A stretch of 64,000 nt of DNA from Litorimonas sp963972195 (GTDB lineage Bacteria > Pseudomonadota > Alphaproteobacteria > Caulobacterales > Maricaulaceae): positions 310,001 to 374,000 of the forward strand of contig CAXATH010000002.1 of NCBI GenBank assembly GCA_963972195.1. Direction: 5' to 3'. The position numbers and the translations under genes are program-made. Shown here one piece after another: positions 1-8,108 of this stretch (the first letter of the stretch is position 1; every line of letters begins with the position of its first letter). Under the pieces are notes generated by a model. It made no database searches. It was given only the letters and a program-made list of their open reading frames with translations, and had not been told where the DNA came from.

Positions 1-1020
1 TGTTTCATTTTTTACATCTCCTCGCAATTTCAGGCCGCAGGGAATGCCCTAACCGAAGTCTTTGGAATGAATGTCACAGAGGCTGTTCTGCTGGGAGCGG
101 CTATCATCGTCATATACTGTTTTCTGGGCGGGTTCCTGGCTGCCAGTATTACGGACGCCTTGCAAGCGGTCGTGATGATGCTGGCTTGTGTGCTCGTTCC
201 AATTGCCGCTGTGAGCGCCGCAGGTGGTTTCGGATCTTTAATGGACGCGCTGCAAACCACACAGCCTGAAAGTTATTTCAGCTTTACGGGCGGGGCCGTG
301 GGGATGGCCGGCATTGGACTGGCGATGGGATTGTTTGGTACAGGATTAGGCGCGCTTGGGCAGCCACAATTACTGAACCGCATCATGTCGGTTCGGACGG
401 ATAGAGAACGCGTTCAAGGCGCGCTCATAACGATTTTGTGGGGCGTGGTAATCTATTCAGGACTGGTCTGCCTTGCGTTTGCCGGACGGGCCACGGGCAT
501 TGAGACGGGTACAGAAGCTTTGTTTTTTGCCGCGGCGAAAGAATTCCTTCCGGCCGTGTTGGCGGGCATTATTACAGCGGCCGTTTTGTCAGCAGTCATG
601 TCAACTGTGGATAGCCTGCTATTGGCCGCCGCCTCTGCTGTCTCGCATGACATTGGAATTAAATATTCCCACCCAAAAAGAGCGCTGTTCTTTGGGCGAT
701 TAGCCATGGTGGCGGTCGCTGTGTTTGCTGTTTTGCTAACCCTCTTTGCCGATCAAACTATTTTCAAACGCGTTTTGTTTAGTTGGGTCGCTTTAGGGGC
801 AGCCTTTGGTCCCACTATTTTAACTAAATGCCTTGGCTGGAGAGTGAAAGGCAGTGCCGTGTTCTTCGCCGTTCTTATTGCGTTTTTCACAGCTGTAATA
901 TTTTCAAATGTCCAAGGGCCTATTGCCGAAATTATCGAAAAATGGGGCTCGTGGGTCTTTGGACTTGTGATCTTATTTTTCGGGCGAAATGTTGACGGCG
1001 AAACCAAACCGCAAAGTTGA
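1..1020 (+). CDS. Na+/solute symporter (SSS family, PutP-like), 5' truncated by the window edge
   Basis: This is an inner-membrane sodium-coupled transporter of the SSS (PutP/SGLT) family; the substrate cannot be read from the sequence. The reading frame is open from base 1, so the start lies outside the window; an internal ATG at 67 should not be taken as the start. The visible 339 codons contain about eight hydrophobic segments. The segment with AVMSTVDSLLLAAASAVSHD matches the conserved helix that contributes to the Na2 sodium site in this family. The protein ends in a charged tail after the last helix. The downstream gene converges on it across a hairpin at 1061-1082. Proline or another small solute is a guess from PutP likeness. 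Confidence 0.85.
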   Translation, partial: CFIFYISSQFQAAGNALTEVFGMNVTEAVLLGAAIIVIYCFLGGFLAASITDALQAVVMMLACVLVPIAAVSAAGGFGSLMDALQTTQPESYFSFTGGAVGMAGIGLAMGLFGTGLGALGQPQLLNRIMSVRTDRERVQGALITILWGVVIYSGLVCLAFAGRATGIETGTEALFFAAAKEFLPAVLAGIITAAVLSAVMSTVDSLLLAAASAVSHDIGIKYSHPKRALFFGRLAMVAVAVFAVLLTLFADQTIFKRVLFSWVALGAAFGPTILTKCLGWRVKGSAVFFAVLIAFFTAVIFSNVQGPIAEIIEKWGSWVFGLVILFFGRNVDGETKPQS

Positions 1021-1060
1021 GGGTTTCTGGCTAAAGGAAATAGATGCTGGGCCAATTAAA

Positions 1061-1082
1061 AAGCGCCTCCGAAGAGGCGCTT
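1061..1082 (-). terminator. Hairpin terminator between converging genes
   Basis: A perfect 9-bp stem, AAGCGCCTC / GAGGCGCTT, closes a CGAA loop. Read on the minus strand it is followed by a short T run (TTTTTAATT), so it best serves the fadJ-like gene. It may also stop the symporter transcript, whose downstream flank is TTATATAATT. Confidence 0.75.
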
Positions 1083-1106
1083 ATATAATTCAAATTAAGG
1101 GACGAA

Positions 1107-3329
1107 TTATGCGGCTTTTTTGCCAGCTTTCGATTTCTTCTCATATATCGTTTCGCCGGCTTTTGCCTTGTCGCGGAACATTTGCGGCGGCGTGAAACGC
1201 GCGCCGTGACGCTGCGCCAGATTATCCGCCGTTGTAACAAAGGCTTCCAGACCGATTGTGTCGATATAGGAAAGCGGGCCCCCCGTATAAGGCGGGAAAC
1301 CCCATCCGAAGATAGCACCGAGATCGGCACTTTGCGGATCCGGCACGACGCCTTCGGCGTAACATTTCGCGGTTGGAATAAGCTGGGCATATAGGAGACG
1401 TTCCATTACTTCTTCAGGAGAAGGTTGGTCGTCTGCGAGCGGATAGTGGTCGCTCATGCCCTTCCAAAGACCCAGCCGTTTTCCGTCTTCGTCATAGTCG
1501 TAAAATCCTGCTCCGAAGCGGCGTCCGGCGCGATCCCATTTTGTGACCATATTTTCGTAAAACTCTTCGGATCCGGTTGGCTCATAATCGTCGCCCATCT
1601 CCTCTTTCGTAGAGGTCATAATGTCATAGCCGAGCTTGAGAGTCGTCTCATCTGTCACGGCGAGCGGGCCAATTGGCAAGCCTAGCTTCGCGGCGCAATT
1701 TTCGATGAGCGCCATGCTGATGCCTTCTGTGACCATCAGGCTGGCTTCATTGGCATAGGGCGGGAAAACGCGGTTGGTAAAGAATCCGCGCACGTCTTTC
1801 ACGACGATAGGGGTTTTGCGGATTTTCTTATTGTAATCAAACGCGGCGGCCAAAGCGAGATCGCCTGTGCCCTCATGCGGGATGATTTCCAGGAGCGGCA
1901 TTTTCTCGACGGGAGAGAAGAAATGCATGCCGATAAACTGATCCGGACGGGAAGAGTTTTTCGCCAATCCGCCAATAGGGAGGGTGGAGGTATTCGACGC
2001 GAATACAACGTCTTTTCCGATCACGGCTTCCGTCTTTTTGATGACATCGGCTTTGACGTCAGGACGTTCGAAGACCGCTTCGATAATCAGATCGACGTCT
2101 TTCAGGTCGTCATAATTATCTGTTGGCGTTATCCGGGCGAGGAAGGCGTCAGCCTTTTCCTGGGTCATGCGACCACGAGAAACGCTCTTGTCCAAAATCT
2201 TTTTCGTATAGGCGACGGATTTCTCAGCTTCCTCCATGGAGCGATCAAGTGAGATAACTTCCATGCCTGCCTTGGCGGTTACATGCGCGATGCCCGATCC
2301 CATCAAGCCTGCGCCCAGGACGCCAACTTTTTTAATGTCGATTTTTTCAATGCCTTCCGGGCGCTGCGCACCTTTTTCAGCCGCTTGCTTATTCACAAAC
2401 AAAGTGCGGATCATGTTCTTGGCAACGGGGTCAGCCAGAAGTTTGCAGAAATACTTCACCTCAATCGCGATGGCGGTATCCATTGGAACCATCGTACCTT
2501 CATAGAGGCAAGACATAATGGCCTTGATGGCAGGATAATTATTCTTGCTTTCTTTAAGCGCCATGGCATTGGCTGCGACGAAGAATTGAACGGCTTTCGG
2601 GTTCATAGAGCCTGCGCCGCCCGGGACTTTAAAGCCTTTGACATCCCAAGGTTGGAGCACGCCTTTTGTATTATCTTTAACCCAGGCTTTCGCGGCCTCA
2701 ACCGTTTTGCCGGGCTCGACAACCTCGTTGATGAGGCCTTGAGCGAGAGCTTTTTTCGGGTCGAGATTTTTTCCCTGTGTGCACATCATCGCTGCATTTT
2801 GCAGACCGACGAGGCGAGGGGTACGCTGCGTTCCGCCGCCGCCCGGGAGAAGGCCGACAAGCACTTCGGGAAGACCGAGTTTAATTTTTGGATTGTTCGC
2901 CACCACGCGGTGGTGACAGGCGAGAACGAGTTCCAATCCGCCGCCAAGCGCAAGGCCTTCGACAGCCACAGCCACAGGTTTGGCTTTTTTGCCTTCACGT
3001 TGCATTTGGCGCACTGTATGGCCGCCTGTTTCCATCCGGCGGAAGAGAGTGTTGAGCGTCATGCCTTGGTCAAAAGACTCTTTGTTCAACTCGCCGGAAT
3101 TTTGCTCCAACATGCGAAGGTCGGCGCCGGCCATAAAGGCGTTTTCGCGGCCGGAACAGATAACCGCGCCTTTGACGTCATCGTCGGAGAGAAGGCGCTC
3201 TACGAAGTCCGGGAATTCCGACATCAAATGTTCGTCCCAGACATTCATACCTTGGTTAGGCACATCAATTGTCAGCGTTAGGATTCCATCGGAATCCAGA
3301 TCCATGGAAATTGTTTTATAATCACTCAT
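1107..3329 (-). CDS. fadJ: Multifunctional 3-hydroxyacyl-CoA dehydrogenase / enoyl-CoA hydratase (FadJ/FadB type)
   Basis: Catalyses hydration of trans-2-enoyl-CoA to (S)-3-hydroxyacyl-CoA and its NAD-dependent oxidation in beta-oxidation, as the alpha subunit of a trifunctional complex. The 740-residue length suits the family. The N-terminal crotonase domain (about 1-300) has the oxyanion-hole segment with GADL near 68-71 and candidate catalytic glutamates E133 (GGGLE) and E155 (LPE). The Rossmann domain starts at VGVLGAGLMGSG (about 335-346), and the HFFSPVEK segment carries the dehydrogenase histidine. It lies 25 bases downstream of the thiolase gene on the same strand, the usual fadI-fadJ or fadA-fadB pairing. 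The assignment to FadJ rather than FadB rests on general likeness only. Confidence 0.9.
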   Translation of the reverse strand: MSDYKTISMDLDSDGILTLTIDVPNQGMNVWDEHLMSEFPDFVERLLSDDDVKGAVICSGRENAFMAGADLRMLEQNSGELNKESFDQGMTLNTLFRRMETGGHTVRQMQREGKKAKPVAVAVEGLALGGGLELVLACHHRVVANNPKIKLGLPEVLVGLLPGGGGTQRTPRLVGLQNAAMMCTQGKNLDPKKALAQGLINEVVEPGKTVEAAKAWVKDNTKGVLQPWDVKGFKVPGGAGSMNPKAVQFFVAANAMALKESKNNYPAIKAIMSCLYEGTMVPMDTAIAIEVKYFCKLLADPVAKNMIRTLFVNKQAAEKGAQRPEGIEKIDIKKVGVLGAGLMGSGIAHVTAKAGMEVISLDRSMEEAEKSVAYTKKILDKSVSRGRMTQEKADAFLARITPTDNYDDLKDVDLIIEAVFERPDVKADVIKKTEAVIGKDVVFASNTSTLPIGGLAKNSSRPDQFIGMHFFSPVEKMPLLEIIPHEGTGDLALAAAFDYNKKIRKTPIVVKDVRGFFTNRVFPPYANEASLMVTEGISMALIENCAAKLGLPIGPLAVTDETTLKLGYDIMTSTKEEMGDDYEPTGSEEFYENMVTKWDRAGRRFGAGFYDYDEDGKRLGLWKGMSDHYPLADDQPSPEEVMERLLYAQLIPTAKCYAEGVVPDPQSADLGAIFGWGFPPYTGGPLSYIDTIGLEAFVTTADNLAQRHGARFTPPQMFRDKAKAGETIYEKKSKAGKKAA

Positions 3330-3354
3330 AGTTTTATCCTTTCGTCAGCTGCGA

Positions 3355-4563
3355 TTAAACGCGCTCGATAATTGTGGCCGTTCCCATACCGCCGCCGATG
3401 CAGAGCGTGACGAGAGAGGTTTCCTTGTCAGCCCGCTCAAGCTCATCCACCATTGTGCCGAGGATCATGGCGCCTGTCGCCCCGAGAGGGTGGCCCATGG
3501 CAATCGCGCCGCCATTTACGTTGATATCTTTATGGTCGATGTCGAGGGCTTGCATGAAGCGCAGGACAACCGCCGCAAACGCTTCGTTTAATTCGTAAAG
3601 GTCAATGTCGTTCACATTCATGCCGGCGCGCTTCAGCGCTTTTTTAGCCGCAAATTCCGGACCGGTAAGCATAATGGTTGGATCTGAGCCGATAGACGCC
3701 ATTGAGCGGATGCGCGCGCGTGGTTTCAGGCCGAGACGTTCACCGACTTCCTTGTTGCCGATTAACAGGCCAGCGGCGCCGTCAACGATACCGGAAGAGT
3801 TACCAGCGTGATGGACATGGTTGATTTTCTCAACCTCAGGGTATTTCTGAATGGCAACGCCATTGAAACCAAAATTTTCACCCATCATTTTAAAGGACGG
3901 GTTCAGAGCGCCAAGGCTTTGCATATCTGTCTCGGGACGGATGGTTTCATCATGGTCGAGAACATTGACGCCCATGACGTCCTTGACCGGCATGATAGAT
4001 TTCTTGAACCGACCTTCATCCCAGGCCTTTTTCGCGCGTTTATGGCTTTCGACGGCATAGGCATCTACGTCGTCACGGGAAAATCCGTATTTGGTGGCGA
4101 TCAGGTCGGCGGAAACGCCTTGCGGCACGAAATAATTGTGAAAGGCAGAAGCCGGGTCGGAGGGCCAAGCGCCGCCGTCAGATCCCATAGGGACGCGGGA
4201 CATGCTTTCAACGCCGCCACCAATCGTAAGGTCACATTCACCGGACATGACTTTTGCAGCCGCAATGTTGGAAGCTTCTAGGCCTGAAGCACAGAAGCGA
4301 TTGACCTGGATGCCGCCAGTGGTTTGTGCGTAGCCTGCATTCATGACGGCTGTCCGCGTGATAACGGCGCCTTGTTCACCGACAGGAGAGACGCAGCCCA
4401 AGGCGACATCTTCGACTTCAGCGGTGTCTAAATTGTTCCGGTCGCGCAGGGCCTGGAGAACCTGAACCGACAGGTTAAGGGCGGTGATTTCGTGCAAACT
4501 GCCGTCCGATTTCCCTTTGCCGCGCGGTGTTCGGACCGCGTCATAAATATAAGCCTCAGTCAT
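3355..4563 (-). CDS. fadI: Acetyl-CoA C-acyltransferase (3-ketoacyl-CoA thiolase), partner of the FadJ-type gene
   Basis: Cleaves 3-ketoacyl-CoA with CoA to acetyl-CoA and a shortened acyl-CoA, the last step of beta-oxidation. The 402-residue length is typical. The acyl-accepting cysteine is C91 in RFCASGLEA. The C-terminal catalytic pair is H358 (GHPLGATG) and C388 (CIGGGMG). It is first in a two-gene operon with the multifunctional enzyme downstream. Whether it is nearer FadA or FadI cannot be decided by eye, so the symbol is tentative. The ATG at 4563 begins MTEAYIYDAVRTPRGK, a standard thiolase N-terminus. Confidence 0.9.
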   Translation of the reverse strand: MTEAYIYDAVRTPRGKGKSDGSLHEITALNLSVQVLQALRDRNNLDTAEVEDVALGCVSPVGEQGAVITRTAVMNAGYAQTTGGIQVNRFCASGLEASNIAAAKVMSGECDLTIGGGVESMSRVPMGSDGGAWPSDPASAFHNYFVPQGVSADLIATKYGFSRDDVDAYAVESHKRAKKAWDEGRFKKSIMPVKDVMGVNVLDHDETIRPETDMQSLGALNPSFKMMGENFGFNGVAIQKYPEVEKINHVHHAGNSSGIVDGAAGLLIGNKEVGERLGLKPRARIRSMASIGSDPTIMLTGPEFAAKKALKRAGMNVNDIDLYELNEAFAAVVLRFMQALDIDHKDINVNGGAIAMGHPLGATGAMILGTMVDELERADKETSLVTLCIGGGMGTATIIERV

Positions 4564-4784
4564 GAGAGAACCTTTCCTCTATTCATTCTTGTTTGAATTT
4601 GCCTCCTTAGACCGTATTTGCGTGCAAAAATAAAGGGTCATCCGGCCCTTTTTGCACCTTCACAAATGGTTGAGGCCCGTTCATTTTTGGGGCCGTAGAC
4701 ATCTTAAATCCTCGCGTTACAAGGGGATGGAGAGGGCGTGGGGAAGCGCCCCAAAAGACATTGCAAACAACGATTGGAAAAATC

Positions 4785-5960
4785 ATGCGTGAAGCCGTCC
4801 TCATTTCTACTGCTAGAACACCTATCGGACGCGCCTATCGCGGCGCTTTCAATGCGACGCCGTCCCCAACGCTTGCGGGACATTGTATCGACGAAGCTGT
4901 AAAGCGCGCCGGAATTGATGGCGCAGAAGTGGAAGACGTGATTATGGGCTGCGCCATGCAGCAAGGCGTTCAGGTCACTATCGGCCGCAATGCGGTTCTT
5001 GCCTCCAATCTGCCGGTAACCGTTCCGGGCATGAGCCTGGACCGTCAGTGTTCCTCTGGCATGATGGCGATTGGCGTGGCCGCAAAACAGATTATGGCTG
5101 ATAATCAGACCATTACAATTGGCGGCGGTGTGGAGAGCATTTCTATGGTGCAGACACCCGAAATGCGGATTGCGCCCGACCCAACTGTTTTGGAGAAGCA
5201 TCCCCAAGCCTATATCCAGATGATTGATACAGCTGAAATCGTCGCAGAGCGCTACGGCGTCACGCGGGACGAAATGGATGAATATGCGCTTCTGTCTCAG
5301 CAGCGCACACACGCCGCGCAAGAAGCCGGAAAGTTTGACGGCGAGATTGTCCCTCTAGCCTCAACCATGATGGTCAAAAACAAGGAAACGGGCGAAATCT
5401 CCAAATCCGAAACAAAGCTCGAAAAGGACGAAGGCAATCGCCCCTCCACGAATCTCGAAGGCCTGCAAGGTTTGAAGCCTGTTCGCGGCCCCGAAAAAAC
5501 CATCACCGCCGGGAATGCGTCTCAACTGTCTGACGGGGCATCTGTTTCTGTTCTTATGGAACGCAAAGAAGCTGAGCGCCGGAGCCTCTCTCCGCTCGGT
5601 ATCTACCGCGGAATGGCCGTTGCGGGTCTCGAGCCCGATGAAATGGGAATAGGGCCAGTATATGCTGTGCCAAAACTGCTCCAGCAGACTGGCCTCAAAA
5701 TGGAAGATATCGATCTATGGGAGCTGAATGAGGCTTTCGCGGTTCAGGTTCTTTATTGCCAAAAGAAGCTCGGCATTCCGACAGAGAAAATGAACGTCAA
5801 TGGCGGCGCCATCTCAATCGGTCATCCTTACGGCATGAGCGGCGCGCGTATGGTTGCTCACGCCCTTATTGAAGGCAAACGCCGCGGCGCGAAATATGTT
5901 GTCTCGACCATGTGTATCGGTGGCGGTATGGGCGCGGCTGGATTGTTTGAAGTAGTTTAA
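4785..5960 (+). CDS. Second thiolase (acetyl-CoA acyltransferase)
   Basis: A second thiolase of 391 residues. Its active-site residues are C89 (RQCSSGMM), H347 (GHPYGMSG) and C377 (CIGGGMG). I chose the ATG at 4785, which gives the standard thiolase start MREAVLISTARTPIGRA and has a weak GGAA-type ribosome site upstream. An in-frame TTG at 4761 would add eight residues that thiolases normally lack. It is divergent from the fadI-fadJ pair and heads a group with a small conserved protein, an SDR and a MaoC hydratase. It may serve the (R)-specific or branched/medium-chain branch of acyl-CoA degradation; that role is inferred from context. Confidence 0.88.
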   Translation: MREAVLISTARTPIGRAYRGAFNATPSPTLAGHCIDEAVKRAGIDGAEVEDVIMGCAMQQGVQVTIGRNAVLASNLPVTVPGMSLDRQCSSGMMAIGVAAKQIMADNQTITIGGGVESISMVQTPEMRIAPDPTVLEKHPQAYIQMIDTAEIVAERYGVTRDEMDEYALLSQQRTHAAQEAGKFDGEIVPLASTMMVKNKETGEISKSETKLEKDEGNRPSTNLEGLQGLKPVRGPEKTITAGNASQLSDGASVSVLMERKEAERRSLSPLGIYRGMAVAGLEPDEMGIGPVYAVPKLLQQTGLKMEDIDLWELNEAFAVQVLYCQKKLGIPTEKMNVNGGAISIGHPYGMSGARMVAHALIEGKRRGAKYVVSTMCIGGGMGAAGLFEVV

Positions 5961-5977
5961 AAGGGGCTTTGGTCGCT

Positions 5978-6280
5978 TTGCCTTGGTTTCTCTGTGAAAT
6001 AATTGGTCGGAACTTTCTTTTGGATAATAAAGGCCGCCTTGAAGAATTTGGATTTGAGAATTCAATGACAGTTGAAGCCGATGACAAGGAATCAGCGAAA
6101 AATAGCGTGAAAATGATTTGCGAGCGAAAGTTTAAGCAATGGGAACATCCGAAACAGATCGACCAAGGGTATTGTCCATCAATAGAAGTGTTTGTGCTGA
6201 AAGAAAATTCCACAACGAAAGCCCCTCCGCTGGGATATGAAGTAAATTGGATTAAGAGTAGTGAGATGAATAATGAGTGA
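5978..6280 (+). CDS. Small conserved hypothetical protein (about 100 aa)
   Basis: A protein of about 100 residues without a recognised enzyme domain. Its N-terminus, PWFLCEIIGRNFLL..., followed by LEEFGF and an acidic EADD segment, resembles a widespread bacterial hypothetical family whose members start with a short aromatic strand and have GENFL and GFYTTR-like motifs. I recall this family but cannot name its domain number. The likely start is the TTG at 5978, 11 bases after AAGGGG at 5961-5966; another TTG at 5969 is too close to that site. Its stop overlaps the next gene by 8 bases (ATGAGTGA), so translation is probably coupled. Function unknown. Confidence 0.6.
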   Translation: MPWFLCEIIGRNFLLDNKGRLEEFGFENSMTVEADDKESAKNSVKMICERKFKQWEHPKQIDQGYCPSIEVFVLKENSTTKAPPLGYEVNWIKSSEMNNE

Positions 6281-7184
6281 AGTAGAGTTTAAAGACCGCG
6301 TGGCCATTGTAACCGGCGCGGGCGGCGGTTTGGGCAAAAGCCATGCTCTGGCGCTGGCCAAACGCGGCGTTAAAATTGTGGTCAATGATTTGGGCGGGGC
6401 TGTGGATGGATCCGGTTCGTCCGCGACCATGGCGGAAAATGTGGCCAAAGAAATCAAAGACGCCGGCGGCGACGCTATTGCGAACGGGGCGAATGTAACC
6501 AAAGCGGACGAAGTGGAAGCTATGGTCGGCGAAGCGATCGATCATTTCGGCCATGTGGATATCCTTGTGAATAATGCGGGAATATTGCGGGATAAGTCTT
6601 TCGCCAAAATGGCGATGGAGGATTTCCGGACGGTTCTGGATGTCCATGTCATGGGATCTGCCATTTGCACAAAAGCCGTCTGGGCGCATATGCGGGAGCG
6701 GGAATATGGCCGTATTGCCATGACCTCCAGCAGCTCGGGTATGTATGGTAATTTCGGGCAGTCCAATTACGGCGCCGCAAAAGCGGGTCTGTCGGGCTTT
6801 ATGCGGACGCTCTGCCTTGAGGGCGCGAAATATAACATCAAAGTCAATGCGCTGTCCCCGGTGGCGGCGACGCGCATGACGGAAGATCTGATGCCGCCTG
6901 AAATTCTGGCGATGCTGGATGTGGAAAGCGTCAGCCAGGGACTGGTCTATCTGGTCTGTGACGACGCGCCCAACCGCACTATTCTGGTCGCCGGGGCCGG
7001 GGGATATGCGGCGACGAAAGTTTTCGAAACGGACGGCGTGAGTTTTGCGCCAGGCGAACAAACGGCAGAAAACGTGGCCGCCAACTGGTCAAAGATCATT
7101 TCAGAAGATAACATGCTGGAAATGACCCAAGGCGGGATGCAAGGCGAGAAGCTCCTGAAACGCGCGGCGGCTCTTAAGTCATAA
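6273..7184 (+). CDS. SDR-family (R)-3-hydroxyacyl-CoA dehydrogenase, MFE-2 type
   Basis: A 303-residue short-chain dehydrogenase resembling the dehydrogenase part of peroxisomal multifunctional enzyme 2 (HSD17B4), which oxidises (R)-3-hydroxyacyl-CoA. The cofactor motif is T14-G15 with G19 and G21 (TGAGGGLG). The longer loop NDLGGAVDGSG after the second strand is characteristic of the MFE-2 subgroup. NNAG lies at 100-103, and the catalytic residues are Y166 and K170 (SNYGAAKAG) with serines at 151-154. The C-terminus is longer than in ordinary SDRs. A MaoC-type hydratase follows 27 bases downstream, which supports the role, since the two activities are fused in eukaryotic MFE-2. The ATG overlaps the previous stop by 8 bases. 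Confidence 0.85.
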   Translation: MSEVEFKDRVAIVTGAGGGLGKSHALALAKRGVKIVVNDLGGAVDGSGSSATMAENVAKEIKDAGGDAIANGANVTKADEVEAMVGEAIDHFGHVDILVNNAGILRDKSFAKMAMEDFRTVLDVHVMGSAICTKAVWAHMREREYGRIAMTSSSSGMYGNFGQSNYGAAKAGLSGFMRTLCLEGAKYNIKVNALSPVAATRMTEDLMPPEILAMLDVESVSQGLVYLVCDDAPNRTILVAGAGGYAATKVFETDGVSFAPGEQTAENVAANWSKIISEDNMLEMTQGGMQGEKLLKRAAALKS

Positions 7185-7211
7185 ATAATTAAAACCGAAA
7201 CGGGGAATACG

Positions 7212-7670
7212 ATGAAGACAGTTTCACTTGAAGAAGCGAAAGCCATGATCGGCAAAGAATCCGGCGTTTCGGATTGGCTTAAGATTGAGCAGGACCGGAT
7301 CAATCAATTTGCAGATGTGACTGAAGACCACCAGTTCATTCATATCAACCCAGATATGGCGAAAATGACGCCTTTTGGCGGGACGGTTGCCCATGGGTTC
7401 CTGACCTTGTCCATGCTCGTGAAGATGGGGGAAACAGCCTCCATCACGTTAGAAGGTGTCAAAATGGGCGTGAATTACGGCTTTGATAAAGTCCGTTTCC
7501 TCGCTCCGGTTCCGTCTGGGGCCAAAGTTCGCGGCCGTTTTGTCGTCGCGGCAGTCGAAGAAAAGCGTCCGGGTCAGGTGCTCATTACCTATGACGTAAC
7601 TGTAGAAATCGAAGGCGGTGAAAAACCGGCTTTGATCGCCCAGTGGATGGGCATGCAGTTTACCGGATAG
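7212..7670 (+). CDS. MaoC-family (R)-specific enoyl-CoA hydratase
   Basis: A 152-residue single hotdog-fold protein of the MaoC / PhaJ family. It hydrates trans-2-enoyl-CoA to the (R)-3-hydroxyacyl-CoA that the preceding dehydrogenase could oxidise. The hydratase motif is FADVTEDHQFIHINPDMA, with D39 and H44 in the D-x4-H catalytic spacing, followed by the conserved AHGFLTLSML helix. It lies 27 bases after the SDR gene and is likely co-transcribed. A role in polyhydroxyalkanoate precursor supply (PhaJ-like) is an alternative, but no pha gene is visible nearby. Confidence 0.88.
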   Translation: MKTVSLEEAKAMIGKESGVSDWLKIEQDRINQFADVTEDHQFIHINPDMAKMTPFGGTVAHGFLTLSMLVKMGETASITLEGVKMGVNYGFDKVRFLAPVPSGAKVRGRFVVAAVEEKRPGQVLITYDVTVEIEGGEKPALIAQWMGMQFTG

Positions 7671-7676
7671 ATCGAC

Positions 7677-8108
7677 TTACTTTTTAAGAGTTTCTAGCGC
7701 CGCCCGCGTTTCATCCGAGAGTTCCACCGGGCGGCGGAAACGTTTGTCGACATAGACATGGGTGAATTGACCTTGTGCGCAGGCTTCTTTCTCTTCATTT
7801 CGGAATAATCCGATTTCGTAGGTCACGCTGGAATTTCCGATATGCGAAACTCGTAGCCCGGCTTTGATGGTGTCCGGAAAACTGGCGGGCGCAAAATAAT
7901 CGCAATTTGTTTTCACGACTAACCCTATAATATCTGACGTTTCTATATCGAGCAGGCCTTTTTGGATTAGGTACTCGTTTACGACCGTATCGAAATATAA
8001 ATAATACACGGCGTTATTTATATGGCCGTAGACATCATTATCCGACCAGCGCGTCGGGATATCCAAATAATGTAGGTAATCCTTCAGCGCGTTAGGTTGA
8101 GCGCGCAT
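7677..8108 (-). CDS. Acyl-CoA thioesterase (4HBT hotdog family)
   Basis: A 143-residue hotdog thioesterase of the 4-hydroxybenzoyl-CoA thioesterase class, which hydrolyses acyl-CoA or acyl-ACP to the free acid. The signature RWSDNDVYGHINNAVYY spans about 20-36, and D25 is the candidate catalytic aspartate in the D-x3-GHxNN pattern. Its ATG shares one base with the stop of the upstream alcohol dehydrogenase (TAATG), so the two are translationally coupled. It converges with the MaoC gene, with only 6 bases between the two stops and no obvious terminator. The in vivo acyl substrate is unknown. Confidence 0.85.
   Translation of the reverse strand: MRAQPNALKDYLHYLDIPTRWSDNDVYGHINNAVYYLYFDTVVNEYLIQKGLLDIETSDIIGLVVKTNCDYFAPASFPDTIKAGLRVSHIGNSSVTYEIGLFRNEEKEACAQGQFTHVYVDKRFRRPVELSDETRAALETLKK

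Noticed and set aside
2283..3281. A 332-codon open frame on the plus strand inside the FadJ-type gene
   Set aside because: It is antisense to a clear multifunctional enzyme with intact motifs, has no recognisable domain and no ribosome site.
4704..5321. A 205-codon open frame antisense to the second thiolase
   Set aside because: No family likeness, and the thiolase on the other strand has its catalytic residues.
6252..7061. A 269-codon open frame antisense to the MFE-2-type dehydrogenase
   Set aside because: The opposite strand carries a complete SDR with all motifs; the antisense product is rich in H, R and F, as expected for a shadow frame.
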